A stretch of 33,457 bases of DNA, from positions 1-33,457 of the IMG/VR virus record IMGVR_UViG_3300000116_000095; one strand, 5' to 3'. Made by a program: the position numbers and the translations under genes. The notes beneath the pieces were generated by a model. That model saw only the letters and a list, made by a program, of their open reading frames with translations. It ran no database searches and was not told where the DNA came from. This document shows positions 25,790 through 33,457 of the stretch, in pieces; the first letter of the stretch is position 1, and every line of letters starts with the position of its first letter. The stretch comes from a virus.

Positions 25790-25826
25790 GGCTAGTAGGT
25801 TGTGCTTCCTACTAGCCTTATTTTAT
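25790..25826. terminator. bidirectional terminator between converging operons
   Basis: GGCTAGTAGG (25790-25799) pairs perfectly with CCTACTAGCC (25808-25817) across an 8-base loop. T-rich tails flank both sides (TTATTTTATTT on the + side, TATTTTCAATT read on the - strand). It sits between the + strand late operon and the - strand replication operon, so it can serve both. Confidence 0.88.
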
Positions 25827-26012
25827 TTAGTGTCTAGCCTCTGCGCAATCATCACAAATCAATCTATTCTCGTTCCCATCAATATAGATTAAGTGAGTAT
25901 AGATAGATTTGCTTTCTTGCCAATTGCGGTTACAATCATAACAGGTTCTAAAGCATTTTCGGTATTTAATGTTACTAAGCATATCAACGTACAGTTTGAA
26001 TTGATAAATCAT
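25827..26012 (-). CDS. small Cys4 zinc-finger-like protein
   Basis: This 61-residue protein is the last gene of the leftward operon. C-x2-C (CYDCN) and a second C-x2-C (CDDC) near the C-terminus are separated by about 26 residues, consistent with a zinc ribbon. The first half is basic/aromatic (MIYQFKLYVDMLSNIKYRK). It starts within the upstream stop (ATGA at 26009-26012). The role is unknown; DNA-binding or protein-binding accessory is possible. Confidence 0.55.
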   Translation of the reverse strand: MIYQFKLYVDMLSNIKYRKCFRTCYDCNRNWQESKSIYTHLIYIDGNENRLICDDCAEARH

Positions 26013-26272
26013 TTTTTATTAGCATAGTTATTTAAAGCTCCCATGTATGCTACAGCATCTAGGAGATTATCTTCTTTGTGACTGTGCTTCTGCCTAGATA
26101 GCTTTAAGGCTAACATAGCCATAAACATATCTTCAGTTGTTAATTTATAGCCAGTCATAGCATTAAATATGTCTCGCATACTATCCATGCTATCTGAGAA
26201 GGATCCATACTGGCGTTTCTTCTCTTCAGACCGTTCGTTAACAATACGGTTGGCTTCTTTTAAGATATTCAT
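26009..26272 (-). CDS. Nmad1/DUF1599-like small protein (nucleotide-pool or modification associated)
   Basis: This 87-residue helical protein has the pattern NERSEEKKRQYGSF, KLTTEDMFMAMLALKLSR and EDNLLDAVAYMGALNNY. The order 'ER...YG', 'lT..D....m..lK..R', 'ED...D...Y' is what I recall for the DUF1599/DUF6378 group, linked to nucleotide modification and related to all-alpha NTP pyrophosphohydrolases. The C-terminal half EDNLLDAVAY would supply acidic metal ligands. It is co-transcribed with a dCMP deaminase and replication genes. The family match is from memory. Confidence 0.5.
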   Translation of the reverse strand: MNILKEANRIVNERSEEKKRQYGSFSDSMDSMRDIFNAMTGYKLTTEDMFMAMLALKLSRQKHSHKEDNLLDAVAYMGALNNYANKK

Positions 26273-26399
26273 TTATATAGCTTTTATGCTTCGAGTATAA
26301 AGCATTGTCAATAAAAGATAACTTTGCCATTATAGTGTACTTAGGCAAAGTTACTTTAAAAATTCTAAATCCTTCTTTATTATTTAGTTTAATAGTCAT
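26238..26399 (-). CDS. 53-residue hypothetical protein, strongly coupled small gene
   Basis: Read on the - strand from ATG at 26399 to TAA at 26238-26240: MTIKLNNKEGFRIFKVTLPK, then YTIMAKLSFIDNALYSKHKS, then YINEYLKRSQPYC. The start overlaps the upstream stop as ATGA (26396-26399), the same coupling used at other joints of this operon, and the end overlaps the next gene by 35 bases. Without it a 123-base gap would break an otherwise gap-free operon. No family is recognised. Confidence 0.6.
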   Translation of the reverse strand: MTIKLNNKEGFRIFKVTLPKYTIMAKLSFIDNALYSKHKSYINEYLKRSQPYC

Positions 26400-26638
26400 C
26401 TTCTTAGTTTTTTAGCTAACTTGATTCTATCCTCAAGTATAGCGATGAGTAAATGGACATTATCTAGTTTATACCAATCATGTAATTTCAATATAGCACT
26501 AAAGTAATAACCTTCTATGTCGTTAGTATTTCTCACTAACCTATAGTCTGTTTGCGTTTTTCTATTTAAGCCTTCATTCCTTAAAAACTCCCAATATGTT
26601 CTTATGTTAGGAGATAATACTGCAATAGGTTCTTTCAT
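26396..26638 (-). CDS. hypothetical protein
   Basis: This 80-residue soluble, helical protein is basic at its C-terminus (LEDRIKLAKKLRR), with aromatic segments YWEFLRNEG and LHDWYKLDN. It starts three bases after the upstream stop, and its own stop overlaps the small gene downstream as ATGA. No family is recognised; it is likely an early accessory gene given its operon. Confidence 0.55.
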   Translation of the reverse strand: MKEPIAVLSPNIRTYWEFLRNEGLNRKTQTDYRLVRNTNDIEGYYFSAILKLHDWYKLDNVHLLIAILEDRIKLAKKLRR

Positions 26639-26641
26639 GAT

Positions 26642-27058
26642 TTAATTTTTTATGTTAACTGAAATAGGTAAGAACACCTTACCTGCTGTATACTGATTGA
26701 CCCACAGCTTTTTAGTTCTAAATATTTCTTTGAGTTGCTTTTTATCTAAATTAAAGATCCAAGTTACTGGATTGGTTCTATCTATACGCTCACCAAAAGC
26801 AACTCCACCTGCACTAGCGCAAGCCTCAAGTCCCATCAAGCCTATTGTAACAGGCTGTAGATCTTCATTGAAGGTTAACTGCGTAACTGTAATACCTGAC
26901 GTTTCATAGAGTTGAGCTAATTCATTATCAGTCAATTCAAAACACATGCTATATGGAACCGATATGTTGTTTCTATGCTTGAAAATATATAAACTTTCAT
27001 AGTCTTCTTGGTCTTCAGCTAATACACAGTTGTGACCCGCAAATTTAAATGACTTCAT
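26642..27058 (-). CDS. hypothetical phage protein in replication operon
   Basis: This is a 138-residue mixed alpha/beta soluble protein. A Gly/Ala/Cys-rich segment MGLEACASAGGVAFGERIDR lies about the middle, followed by a short helix and a beta C-terminus (VFLPISVNI). No catalytic pattern is recognised. Its start overlaps the dCMP deaminase stop by four bases (ATGA). A nucleotide or host-takeover role is possible from context only. Confidence 0.5.
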   Translation of the reverse strand: MKSFKFAGHNCVLAEDQEDYESLYIFKHRNNISVPYSMCFELTDNELAQLYETSGITVTQLTFNEDLQPVTIGLMGLEACASAGGVAFGERIDRTNPVTWIFNLDKKQLKEIFRTKKLWVNQYTAGKVFLPISVNIKN

Positions 27059-27456
27059 ATTTTAGTTAATGTTACCCCAGCTTTAATTAGAAGTTTAACT
27101 CCTTCTGAGCTTCTATACTCTTTTCTGTATACAACTCTAATTATACCGGATTGGATTATAAGTTTAGCACATTGAATACATGGAACCACTAAGGTATAAA
27201 TAGTAGCTCCTGCAGAACATCTAGTAGATTTAGCTAATTTGGTTATAGCATTAGCTTCTGCGTGTAAAACATGAGCATAGGTATTACCTTCAAAATCTTC
27301 ACATGTGTTATCAAAACCTGAAGGAGTACCATTGTAACCGTCAGATATTATAGAACCGTCTTTAACTATTATAGCTCCTACTTTCAATTTCTTAGCATAA
27401 GAATTGAGGCTCCAAATTTCAGCTATTTCCATATAGCGTTTATCTAAATTCCGCAT
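27055..27456 (-). CDS. dcd-like: deoxycytidylate (dCMP) deaminase
   Basis: This enzyme converts dCMP to dUMP, feeding thymidylate synthesis for replication. The 133-residue protein shows the zinc-dependent cytidine/deoxycytidylate deaminase signature HAE at 65-67 with E67 as proton donor, and PCIQC at 92-96 (zinc Cys 93 and 96). GYNGTPSGFDNTCED (40-54) is characteristic of the dCMP-specific branch. It may respond to dCTP/dTTP as in other family members; this is not visible from sequence. The start overlaps the helicase stop by 17 bases. Confidence 0.92.
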   Translation of the reverse strand: MRNLDKRYMEIAEIWSLNSYAKKLKVGAIIVKDGSIISDGYNGTPSGFDNTCEDFEGNTYAHVLHAEANAITKLAKSTRCSAGATIYTLVVPCIQCAKLIIQSGIIRVVYRKEYRSSEGVKLLIKAGVTLTKI

Positions 27457-28840
27457 ACTTTTGTATTCTAGCTTTTACAGCATTAATTAATCCATCTTGT
27501 GATCTAGACTTTTTAGTTATGGCATTTCTTACAGCCATGTCTATCGTCCTAACAGCTATAAGATGGTGAACTATAGTTATATCTTTTTGACCTTGCCTAT
27601 GAAGCCTAGCATTTAACTGCTGATACAGCTCAAGTGACCATGTTTGTCCGAACCATATTATAGTACTACCTCCTTTCTGGAGATTAAGACCATGGCCACC
27701 TGAAGCTGGATGCATCATAAGAACTTGTATTTTTCCGTCATTCCAATCTTTAATGTCTTTTGTCTCTTTTAAATCTCTAGGCTTGTATTTCTTCAATCTC
27801 TCGTGTAGTCTGTACATATCATGCCTATACGTCCACGCAATAAGAATAGGCTTTCCGTTGTTCTGCTCTATGATCTCTTCTACAGCTTTTAACTTCATGT
27901 CATGAACAGCGTGCCAATCTTTATTCTCGTCGTATACAGCTCCGTTAGCATATTGTAAAAGTTTATTGGATAGAGCAGCCGCATTAATAGCTGTTATAAC
28001 TTTATCATCTCCGTTTTCATCTTTGCCGAAGAACTCTAATACTTGCTCTTTCTCAAACTCGTCATACTTTCTCTGTGTCTCTAAATCCATTTTAACATCT
28101 ATAAAATTGTCTATCCTATCAGGTAGTTTCAAGTAGTCTTCCTTACGCATGCTTATACATATATCTTTTATCTTACTGGATATAATCTTCTCAGCTCCTT
28201 TCTTAAGTTTGTAAGAAAATATAACTTGCTGGTTACGCTTATTAGGCTCAAAATATATCCGCCTGTAATCACTTATTGTCTTTTCTAACCTTTCGCCTTT
28301 ATCTAACAGGTATAGTTGGCTCCATAGGTCCAACAGACCATTTGGGGATGGGGTACCCGTCAATATAACCCGCCTAGAGAATGAACTGATTGTCTTTTTT
28401 AAAGCTTTGAACCTTATAGATTTAGGGTTTTTAAAGCTACTACTCTCATCCATTACAATCATGTCAAAAGGCAAATACAGTCCACCATATTGACTACACA
28501 ACCAAGCAATGTTATCTCTACCTATTAAGTATATATCTGATTTCTTAGTTAGAGCTTCTTTTCTCTGATTAGCTGTACCTGTGATAATAGTATAAGTAAG
28601 GTGATTTAAATGTTCCCACTCTGCTATTTCATCAGACCAAACATTCTCTGCAACTCTCTTAGGAGCTACAACTAAAACCCTAGATATATCTAACTCCTCA
28701 TACATGAGTTGTTGAATTGCTGTTAGAGTTATAACAGTTTTGCCTAATCCCATGTCTAGGATCAAACCGCAACTAGGGTTATCTAAAATATGCTTGACAT
28801 TATTTACTTGATACTCGTGCAATAATTTCTTTGACTTCAT
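27440..28840 (-). CDS. SNF2-family DNA helicase/translocase
   Basis: This is a 466-residue superfamily 2 ATPase. Motif I DMGLGKT (29-35), motif II DESS (131-134, a variant DEAx box), motif III TGTP (161-164), motif V-like SGGHGLNLQ and motif VI QLNARLHRQGQ (about 408-418) are all present. The SNF2-type phage helicases of this size often sit beside a VRR-NUC nuclease, as here, and may act in replication fork remodelling or recombination. Overlap with the nuclease gene upstream is 41 bases. Motif residues are intact. Confidence 0.9.
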   Translation of the reverse strand: MKSKKLLHEYQVNNVKHILDNPSCGLILDMGLGKTVITLTAIQQLMYEELDISRVLVVAPKRVAENVWSDEIAEWEHLNHLTYTIITGTANQRKEALTKKSDIYLIGRDNIAWLCSQYGGLYLPFDMIVMDESSSFKNPKSIRFKALKKTISSFSRRVILTGTPSPNGLLDLWSQLYLLDKGERLEKTISDYRRIYFEPNKRNQQVIFSYKLKKGAEKIISSKIKDICISMRKEDYLKLPDRIDNFIDVKMDLETQRKYDEFEKEQVLEFFGKDENGDDKVITAINAAALSNKLLQYANGAVYDENKDWHAVHDMKLKAVEEIIEQNNGKPILIAWTYRHDMYRLHERLKKYKPRDLKETKDIKDWNDGKIQVLMMHPASGGHGLNLQKGGSTIIWFGQTWSLELYQQLNARLHRQGQKDITIVHHLIAVRTIDMAVRNAITKKSRSQDGLINAVKARIQKYAEFR

Positions 28841-29102
28841 CTATGAATTTTTTTATTGTATCGTGGTTATCAATCACCCTAACATCAAATCCCATATAGC
28901 GTAGTTTCCTATGATATACGAGTTGTAGCTTTCTAGGCTTTTCACCTGGAGCTTTTACTTCCACGAATATAACTAAACCAGTAGGAAATAAGCACATTCT
29001 ATCAGGTATTCCACCTTCAAATTCAGCACTAAGCTTAATGCACCTACCTCCAATTTCTTTGACTTTCTTTCTTAGGTAGCTTTCTACTCTAGATTCTAAC
29101 AA
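28800..29102 (-). CDS. VRR-NUC domain nuclease
   Basis: This 100-residue stand-alone VRR-NUC (PD-(D/E)XK fold) protein has GIPDR with D34, FVEVKAPG with E48 and K50, and Q60 after KPRKLQ. These are the expected metal-binding and catalytic residues. Viral VRR-NUC proteins cleave branched or flap DNA in replication or recombination. It sits between the primase-helicase and the SNF2 helicase in the operon, overlapping both by 14 and 41 bases. Confidence 0.9.
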   Translation of the reverse strand: MLESRVESYLRKKVKEIGGRCIKLSAEFEGGIPDRMCLFPTGLVIFVEVKAPGEKPRKLQLVYHRKLRYMGFDVRVIDNHDTIKKFIDEVKEIIARVSSK

Positions 29103-31455
29103 AATAACGTTGTGTGCCGTAAAGACTAAACTTCTTTACGCTGTTAATTAATGTCCAACCTTCCATTGATTTCATAACATCATTTACGGATCTGGTTTTA
29201 TATCTAGTCATCTCATTCTTTTCTTTGCATAAACACTCACACCATATTTCAGCTACACATACAATATCACGTTGAATGTCACCTTTTCTGTCTTCGTCAT
29301 CAAAGTATATTCTTCGTTCGTATAAACCTAAACTGTCCCAGTTCCTAGGTAGTTTTATATCAAGGAATTGACCTATAACTCCTTTTCTTTCGTCATAACC
29401 ACTATGGCTACTTTGCTCTATTCTAGCTATCTTGTTTCCAGCTTCATTCAAGTATAGTTTCTCACCTCTCTTGTATCTAGCAACAGCCTCAGCCCACATT
29501 TGATCTACGGTTTTCTCGTCTAAACCAAATATGTCTTTAGAGGCTTCCCTCATATTTATGTCTATAGGCATGAAACGTCTATTACCAGTAGGATCAGTTA
29601 AAAAATCCTTATTATTAGTAGTGCCTATAAACACACATTGTCTAGGAAACGTTTCTGTAGCTCTAGCATAAGCGGGTCTGAATGTATCTTCCTGTTTGGA
29701 TATGAAGTGCTTAACTGATTCGATTTCAGCTTTTCTTAAACCAGCTAATTCAGCCATTTCTATTATCCAAGCTCCTTGTAGTTGTTCAAAAGAATCTTTG
29801 CCATTAACAGTATTGAACGAATCACTAAACCAATCTTTTCCTAGTTTCTTAGCTAAGGTACTTTTACCTGTTCCTTGTTTACCAACAAGGGTTAAAACCA
29901 GATCGAACTTACTACCAGGCTTATATATTCTAGCAACAGCTCCGACCAATGTTTTTACTATGGATTGCCTTGTGTATTCATTGTTAGAGCATCCAAAATA
30001 GTCTACAAGCAGCATATCAATTCTTTCAACACCGTCCCAACGTATATTGTCTAGGTACTTCTTAACTGGGTGGAAAGCGTGCTTTTGAAATATAAGAGCT
30101 AGTGAATCATCTATTTTGCTACTAGACACAATACCATAGATAGACTCTATGTAGTTTCTAATACCTGCATAGTCTACATTCTTTATAGGCTCTGGTTTAG
30201 CTACTTTTCTCCATGGTACGTCTCTGTAAATGTATCTTTTGTTATCAAACTGGTTGTATTTAAACACTTCCTTCAAGTGTGGATCATTGGTGAATATAAG
30301 GTTTAGATTCGTAGCTGATGAAAGGTATCTACCTTTAGTATCTATTACTAATCTTGATAGCCATTCATCTGGTTCATCTGGTTCATCCGGGACTTCAGGT
30401 TCAACAACATCAAAATCGTATTGAGCTCTGCTTATTATATCTTTAGCTATAGTCTTCTTTACTTTAGCGTCTCTTAACACTAACTTTTCTAACTCCTTGT
30501 AGCTCTTAGCTTCTTTGCCATCTTTCCTAAGTAGATCCATAGTGCCAAACAGGTGTATTCTTGCTAAATCCCAAGCATTACATAATCTACCGCTTATAGG
30601 ATCTGTACCATGAAATGAAAAGCAAAAAAGATCGTCATATACAATCAATCCACCTGCTGTAGATCCATTTATATATGTGTATCTATCTTTATCTAACCTG
30701 TTGTATTTATCTTTAAGCAATCCATCTAATACCTCCGAAACTCCATAGGTCCTACAAAAAGCACCTACTATTCCTAGTTTCTTTCTTGGGTCCTGTTGCT
30801 TGTGCCTATTGAAATCTACAGTCTTCATAAACTTCTCTGATGTAGGCCAAGAGCTAGAATCTTTCCAATCCAAATAGGTATTCAGTACATCATCAACATT
30901 AAGAAATTCACCTTTTTGATGTTTAACATAAAACTCTACGTCTTTAGAACATGAAGGCCAAAACATTAATCTACTAGCCTGAAAGGTAGTGTTGTCAAAA
31001 TATTCTATGTTTATATCACCTGCTACTCTTCTAGCTAAAGCGACATATTCATCTGGTGCGACCTCTCTATTCAAAGGCATAATAAGTCTATACCGTGGAG
31101 TCTTGGCAGAATGTGAATGAGTTGAATGCAGGATAGCTTCATTTGTGAACAACTCCTTAAACTCATGCCAAACATCTAATGTGGCATAATCTAAATCCAG
31201 AGTTAGTATTTGCCTATGCATTACATTATCTGGTTTCCGTCTTCCTCCTCTTAGAAAACCTCCAACATAGCCACCGACATCTTTTATTTGTTGCCTTTCG
31301 TCTTTGGATGCCTGACTATATTCAACTTTAGTTTCTCTTGTTCTATGAGGTTTTAGTAGCTTATCTCTTATGTAAATCCAGCTCCATCTTTTATTAGCCC
31401 ACTTTTTAGATTTATACGAGCGTCCCAAGCTTATATCCATAGTGCTTTCATGCAT
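29089..31455 (-). CDS. primase-polymerase / VapE-type helicase fusion
   Basis: This is a 788-residue protein from ATG 31455, one base after the polymerase stop (TAGTATG). An earlier ATG at 31497 lies in the polymerase frame overlap and is less likely. The N-terminus has archaeo-eukaryotic primase hallmarks: LDLDYA (D87, D89), HSTHSHS (H113) and QASRLMFWP (R162). An acidic DEPDEPDE linker (about 352-365) follows. The C-terminal VapE/superfamily 3-like ATPase carries Walker A GKQGTGKST (525-533), IIEMAEL (Walker B) and GTTNNKDFL (sensor 1), with an arginine in TGNRRF. It is likely the phage replicative primase-helicase, and it should both prime and unwind. Confidence 0.85.
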   Translation of the reverse strand: MHESTMDISLGRSYKSKKWANKRWSWIYIRDKLLKPHRTRETKVEYSQASKDERQQIKDVGGYVGGFLRGGRRKPDNVMHRQILTLDLDYATLDVWHEFKELFTNEAILHSTHSHSAKTPRYRLIMPLNREVAPDEYVALARRVAGDINIEYFDNTTFQASRLMFWPSCSKDVEFYVKHQKGEFLNVDDVLNTYLDWKDSSSWPTSEKFMKTVDFNRHKQQDPRKKLGIVGAFCRTYGVSEVLDGLLKDKYNRLDKDRYTYINGSTAGGLIVYDDLFCFSFHGTDPISGRLCNAWDLARIHLFGTMDLLRKDGKEAKSYKELEKLVLRDAKVKKTIAKDIISRAQYDFDVVEPEVPDEPDEPDEWLSRLVIDTKGRYLSSATNLNLIFTNDPHLKEVFKYNQFDNKRYIYRDVPWRKVAKPEPIKNVDYAGIRNYIESIYGIVSSSKIDDSLALIFQKHAFHPVKKYLDNIRWDGVERIDMLLVDYFGCSNNEYTRQSIVKTLVGAVARIYKPGSKFDLVLTLVGKQGTGKSTLAKKLGKDWFSDSFNTVNGKDSFEQLQGAWIIEMAELAGLRKAEIESVKHFISKQEDTFRPAYARATETFPRQCVFIGTTNNKDFLTDPTGNRRFMPIDINMREASKDIFGLDEKTVDQMWAEAVARYKRGEKLYLNEAGNKIARIEQSSHSGYDERKGVIGQFLDIKLPRNWDSLGLYERRIYFDDEDRKGDIQRDIVCVAEIWCECLCKEKNEMTRYKTRSVNDVMKSMEGWTLINSVKKFSLYGTQRYFVRI

Positions 31456-31456
31456 A

Positions 31457-33403
31457 CTAATCTTTTTTATAAAATGTTGACATAAAACCATCAGCACTAA
31501 GAGGTAAGCCCTTAGCCCATGGTATTTCCCTAGACATTATTCCGCACATGTCGTCTAACACTTCTTGCTCATTTGGTATTTCACATACGACTTCATCATG
31601 TATGTGCATAGTTATCTTATAACCTTCATTGTGTAGAGACATCATACTAAATGCAAGTATATCTCTAGCAACAGCTTGAACTATGTTCTCAGTTAGTTTA
31701 CCACCGTAAGTGTCAATGTATGTCCATTGCTTAGTCATACCGTCTACACCTTTGTATTGAACAGCTGTCTTGCCCCATCTGTTTTGACCTAACTTAGGTT
31801 CCCTGTAAAATAGTTCTCTTCCACTTGGTAGTTTAACTATAAAGTTCAATTTATCAGAGTAAAACTCTAGTCCATGGTTTCTAACAACTTTTCTTTTCTG
31901 GCTAATAGCGATCAAAGCTGCTTTTTCTACAGAATACCAGAACTTAACTATGTTAGGATTGGCTGTACGCCACTTCTTAACTATGAGTTTCATCTCCTCA
32001 TCGCTAAGTCCCATAGACTCTCCACCCATTGCTTTTAAGGCTCCAAGTGATCCTTGATAACCTAAAGCTAATTCAGCTATCTTACCTTTTGTTCTTAGTT
32101 CAGATCCTTTTTCTATGCTTTCTATCGGTACATTAAACATCATGGAAGCGGAAGCTTCATAGATTTTACCGTGTGATTTGAATACGTCTAATCGCCATTT
32201 TTCATCAGCAAGCCAGGCAATAACTCTGGCCTCAATGGCACTAAAATCAGCTACACCTAGAATCGTTCCTGGTGGTGCTATAAAAGCAGTTCTTATCAAT
32301 TGGGAAAGTAGAGAAGGTATATTGTCGTGGCAGTGTTTAGATTCTTCAATGTTCTTAGTTCTTATTATGTTTCTAGGTACGTCTATATCCTTAATGTAGT
32401 TTCTAGGTAGATTTTGCAATTGAACTAAACGTCCAGCCCATCTACCGGTTCTATTAGCTCCATAATATTGAAATAAACCTCTTACTCTGTTATCTTCACT
32501 TGAGGCGCAATTCAACATCGATATGTATTTCTTGGTTGATGTCTTTGAGGATTTAGCTCTTAACTCTAAAACGTCCCTAACAGCACCAGGTTCGCATTCA
32601 GCGATAAGGCTATTTAACTTATCCTTAGCTAGACTTTTTATTTCGTTACCTGTTTGGATAGTCAGCCATGCTTTTATTTGAGCTGGACTGTTAGGGTTGT
32701 CTATTCCTGTTATGTCTTTTATTTTGCTTCTTATCTCACCTGACATGTGATCATCTAATCTGTAAGCCATTATAGCTAATTGCATATCCACTAGAACACC
32801 GTTATCATTTATGATTTGATCTAAGATATAGTTTTTTCGTTCAAAATCAGAGATTTTATAAGCTGATAACTGCCTGTGTATCTCCCTCTCTGCTATAACA
32901 TCGCCTACGCAGTATTCTTTGAATTGCTCCCACTGTTTCTCGTCGTGGTGCCAAAAATTCCTTAGCCTAACTGATCTCTTATTAGTATTAGGCATACAGA
33001 AATATCTTATAAGAGCTCTACCTGTTTTTAACTTAGCTTTATCTGTTAGTTCTAAGGCTTTAGAAAGAGCTTCAAGGCCTAATGGTAATCCGCAGTAAGC
33101 AGCTTTAACCATAGTACATCTCCACTGATCTATAGGCACGTCATAGCCTATAGCTTTTAATATGTTTCTTTCAAATGATGCATTGTGAGCGTATTTTTTT
33201 ATGTTAGGATCCATCAAAGCGTCTGTGAACCTAAACGGTAACTTTTCTCCTTTAGCTAAATCTATTATTTGGACATTTTCATCATCAAAACAATAAGCTA
33301 ACATGAGAATTTCAAAATCTAGCGAAGAAACATATTTGTATAAACCACTTGATTTAATGTCTATACTTGAATACGTTTCACCGTCTATATGGAGTCTAGG
33401 CAT
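31457..33403 (-). CDS. DNA polymerase, family A with 3'-5' exonuclease
   Basis: This is a 648-residue replicative polymerase. The start is taken at ATG 33403 (MPRLHIDGETYS); the only earlier option is a TTG at 33439 lying inside a palindrome. Exonuclease: D7/E9 in HIDGETYS, H73-N74 in HNASFE, and Y164/D168 in YCVGD. Polymerase: TGRWAGRLVQLQNLP, motif A ADFSAIEARV (D386), motif B R437-x3-K441-x7-Y449 (RTKGKIAELALGYQG) and motif C HDE (602-604). The residue aligned with E. coli Pol I F762 is Leu. It heads the leftward replication operon. Confidence 0.95.
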   Translation of the reverse strand: MPRLHIDGETYSSIDIKSSGLYKYVSSLDFEILMLAYCFDDENVQIIDLAKGEKLPFRFTDALMDPNIKKYAHNASFERNILKAIGYDVPIDQWRCTMVKAAYCGLPLGLEALSKALELTDKAKLKTGRALIRYFCMPNTNKRSVRLRNFWHHDEKQWEQFKEYCVGDVIAEREIHRQLSAYKISDFERKNYILDQIINDNGVLVDMQLAIMAYRLDDHMSGEIRSKIKDITGIDNPNSPAQIKAWLTIQTGNEIKSLAKDKLNSLIAECEPGAVRDVLELRAKSSKTSTKKYISMLNCASSEDNRVRGLFQYYGANRTGRWAGRLVQLQNLPRNYIKDIDVPRNIIRTKNIEESKHCHDNIPSLLSQLIRTAFIAPPGTILGVADFSAIEARVIAWLADEKWRLDVFKSHGKIYEASASMMFNVPIESIEKGSELRTKGKIAELALGYQGSLGALKAMGGESMGLSDEEMKLIVKKWRTANPNIVKFWYSVEKAALIAISQKRKVVRNHGLEFYSDKLNFIVKLPSGRELFYREPKLGQNRWGKTAVQYKGVDGMTKQWTYIDTYGGKLTENIVQAVARDILAFSMMSLHNEGYKITMHIHDEVVCEIPNEQEVLDDMCGIMSREIPWAKGLPLSADGFMSTFYKKD

Positions 33404-33417
33404 GTTGAAAGGATTAA

Positions 33418-33447
33418 ATATAGGCTTGTAGTTATACAAGCCTATAT
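33418..33447. repeat. perfect palindrome, 13-bp arms, before DNA polymerase
   Basis: ATATAGGCTTGTA (33418-33430), loop GTTA, TACAAGCCTATAT (33435-33447). It lies 15-44 bases upstream of the polymerase ATG on the - strand. It could be an operator, a leader hairpin, a terminator of a preceding - strand gene beyond the window (the - strand side continues TTTAATCC), or a replication/packaging element. The symmetry is certain; the function is not. Confidence 0.8.
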
Positions 33448-33457
33448 GTTTAGTGTT

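Overview
This window is most of a tailed double-stranded DNA phage, probably a siphovirus, that infects a member of the Bacteroidota. The long-tail call rests on a 1139-residue tape-measure protein with no sheath gene in view. The host call rests on four things: AT-rich DNA, leaders mostly without Shine-Dalgarno sites, one TAnnTTTG-type -7 box (1856-1863), and seven genes whose N-terminal signal peptides all place Gln at +1 (the Bacteroidetes 'Q-rule'). No integrase, repressor, reverse transcriptase, CRISPR array or tRNA was recognised by eye.

Layout. Bases 1-163 are non-coding apart from a possible 7-codon leader. They hold an 18-bp palindrome and a GC-rich block just before the packaging genes, a candidate cos/pac or leader element. 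The + strand then carries terminase small and large subunits (164-1824), a probable tail-tube protein with its own promoter (1878-2540), a small protein, portal, another small protein, scaffold and major capsid protein (2542-6684), and a strong terminator (6705-6742). Next come connector, neck and tail-completion genes (6756-8882), a small coiled-coil ORF joined in an unusual way to an N-acetylmuramoyl-L-alanine amidase (8876-9606), a probable tail chaperone and the tape measure (9603-13750), and two tail-tip/baseplate proteins (13743-17058).

From 17055 to 25767 lie six exported or fibre-like proteins, a membrane/coiled-coil protein, a cupin-like protein and a probable holin. Six fibre-region proteins and the holin candidate begin with Q-rule signal peptides. 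The fibre genes include a collagen-like protein and one ending in a Peptidase_S74 intramolecular chaperone, and they show mosaic codon use. A bidirectional terminator (25790-25826) ends this operon.

The - strand operon runs leftwards from 33403 to 25827, tightly overlapped. In transcription order it encodes family A DNA polymerase, a primase-polymerase/VapE-type helicase fusion, a VRR-NUC nuclease, an SNF2-type helicase, a dCMP deaminase and five small proteins, one of them a 53-codon gene at 26238-26399. A perfect 13-bp-arm palindrome (33418-33447) sits before the polymerase. The two operons converge, the usual separation of replication from morphogenesis and lysis genes.

The most notable signal is the run of phage virion/fibre genes with host-style secretion signals. 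Next come the amidase with no usable start codon behind an A9 slippery run, and the palindromic elements at both ends of the window.
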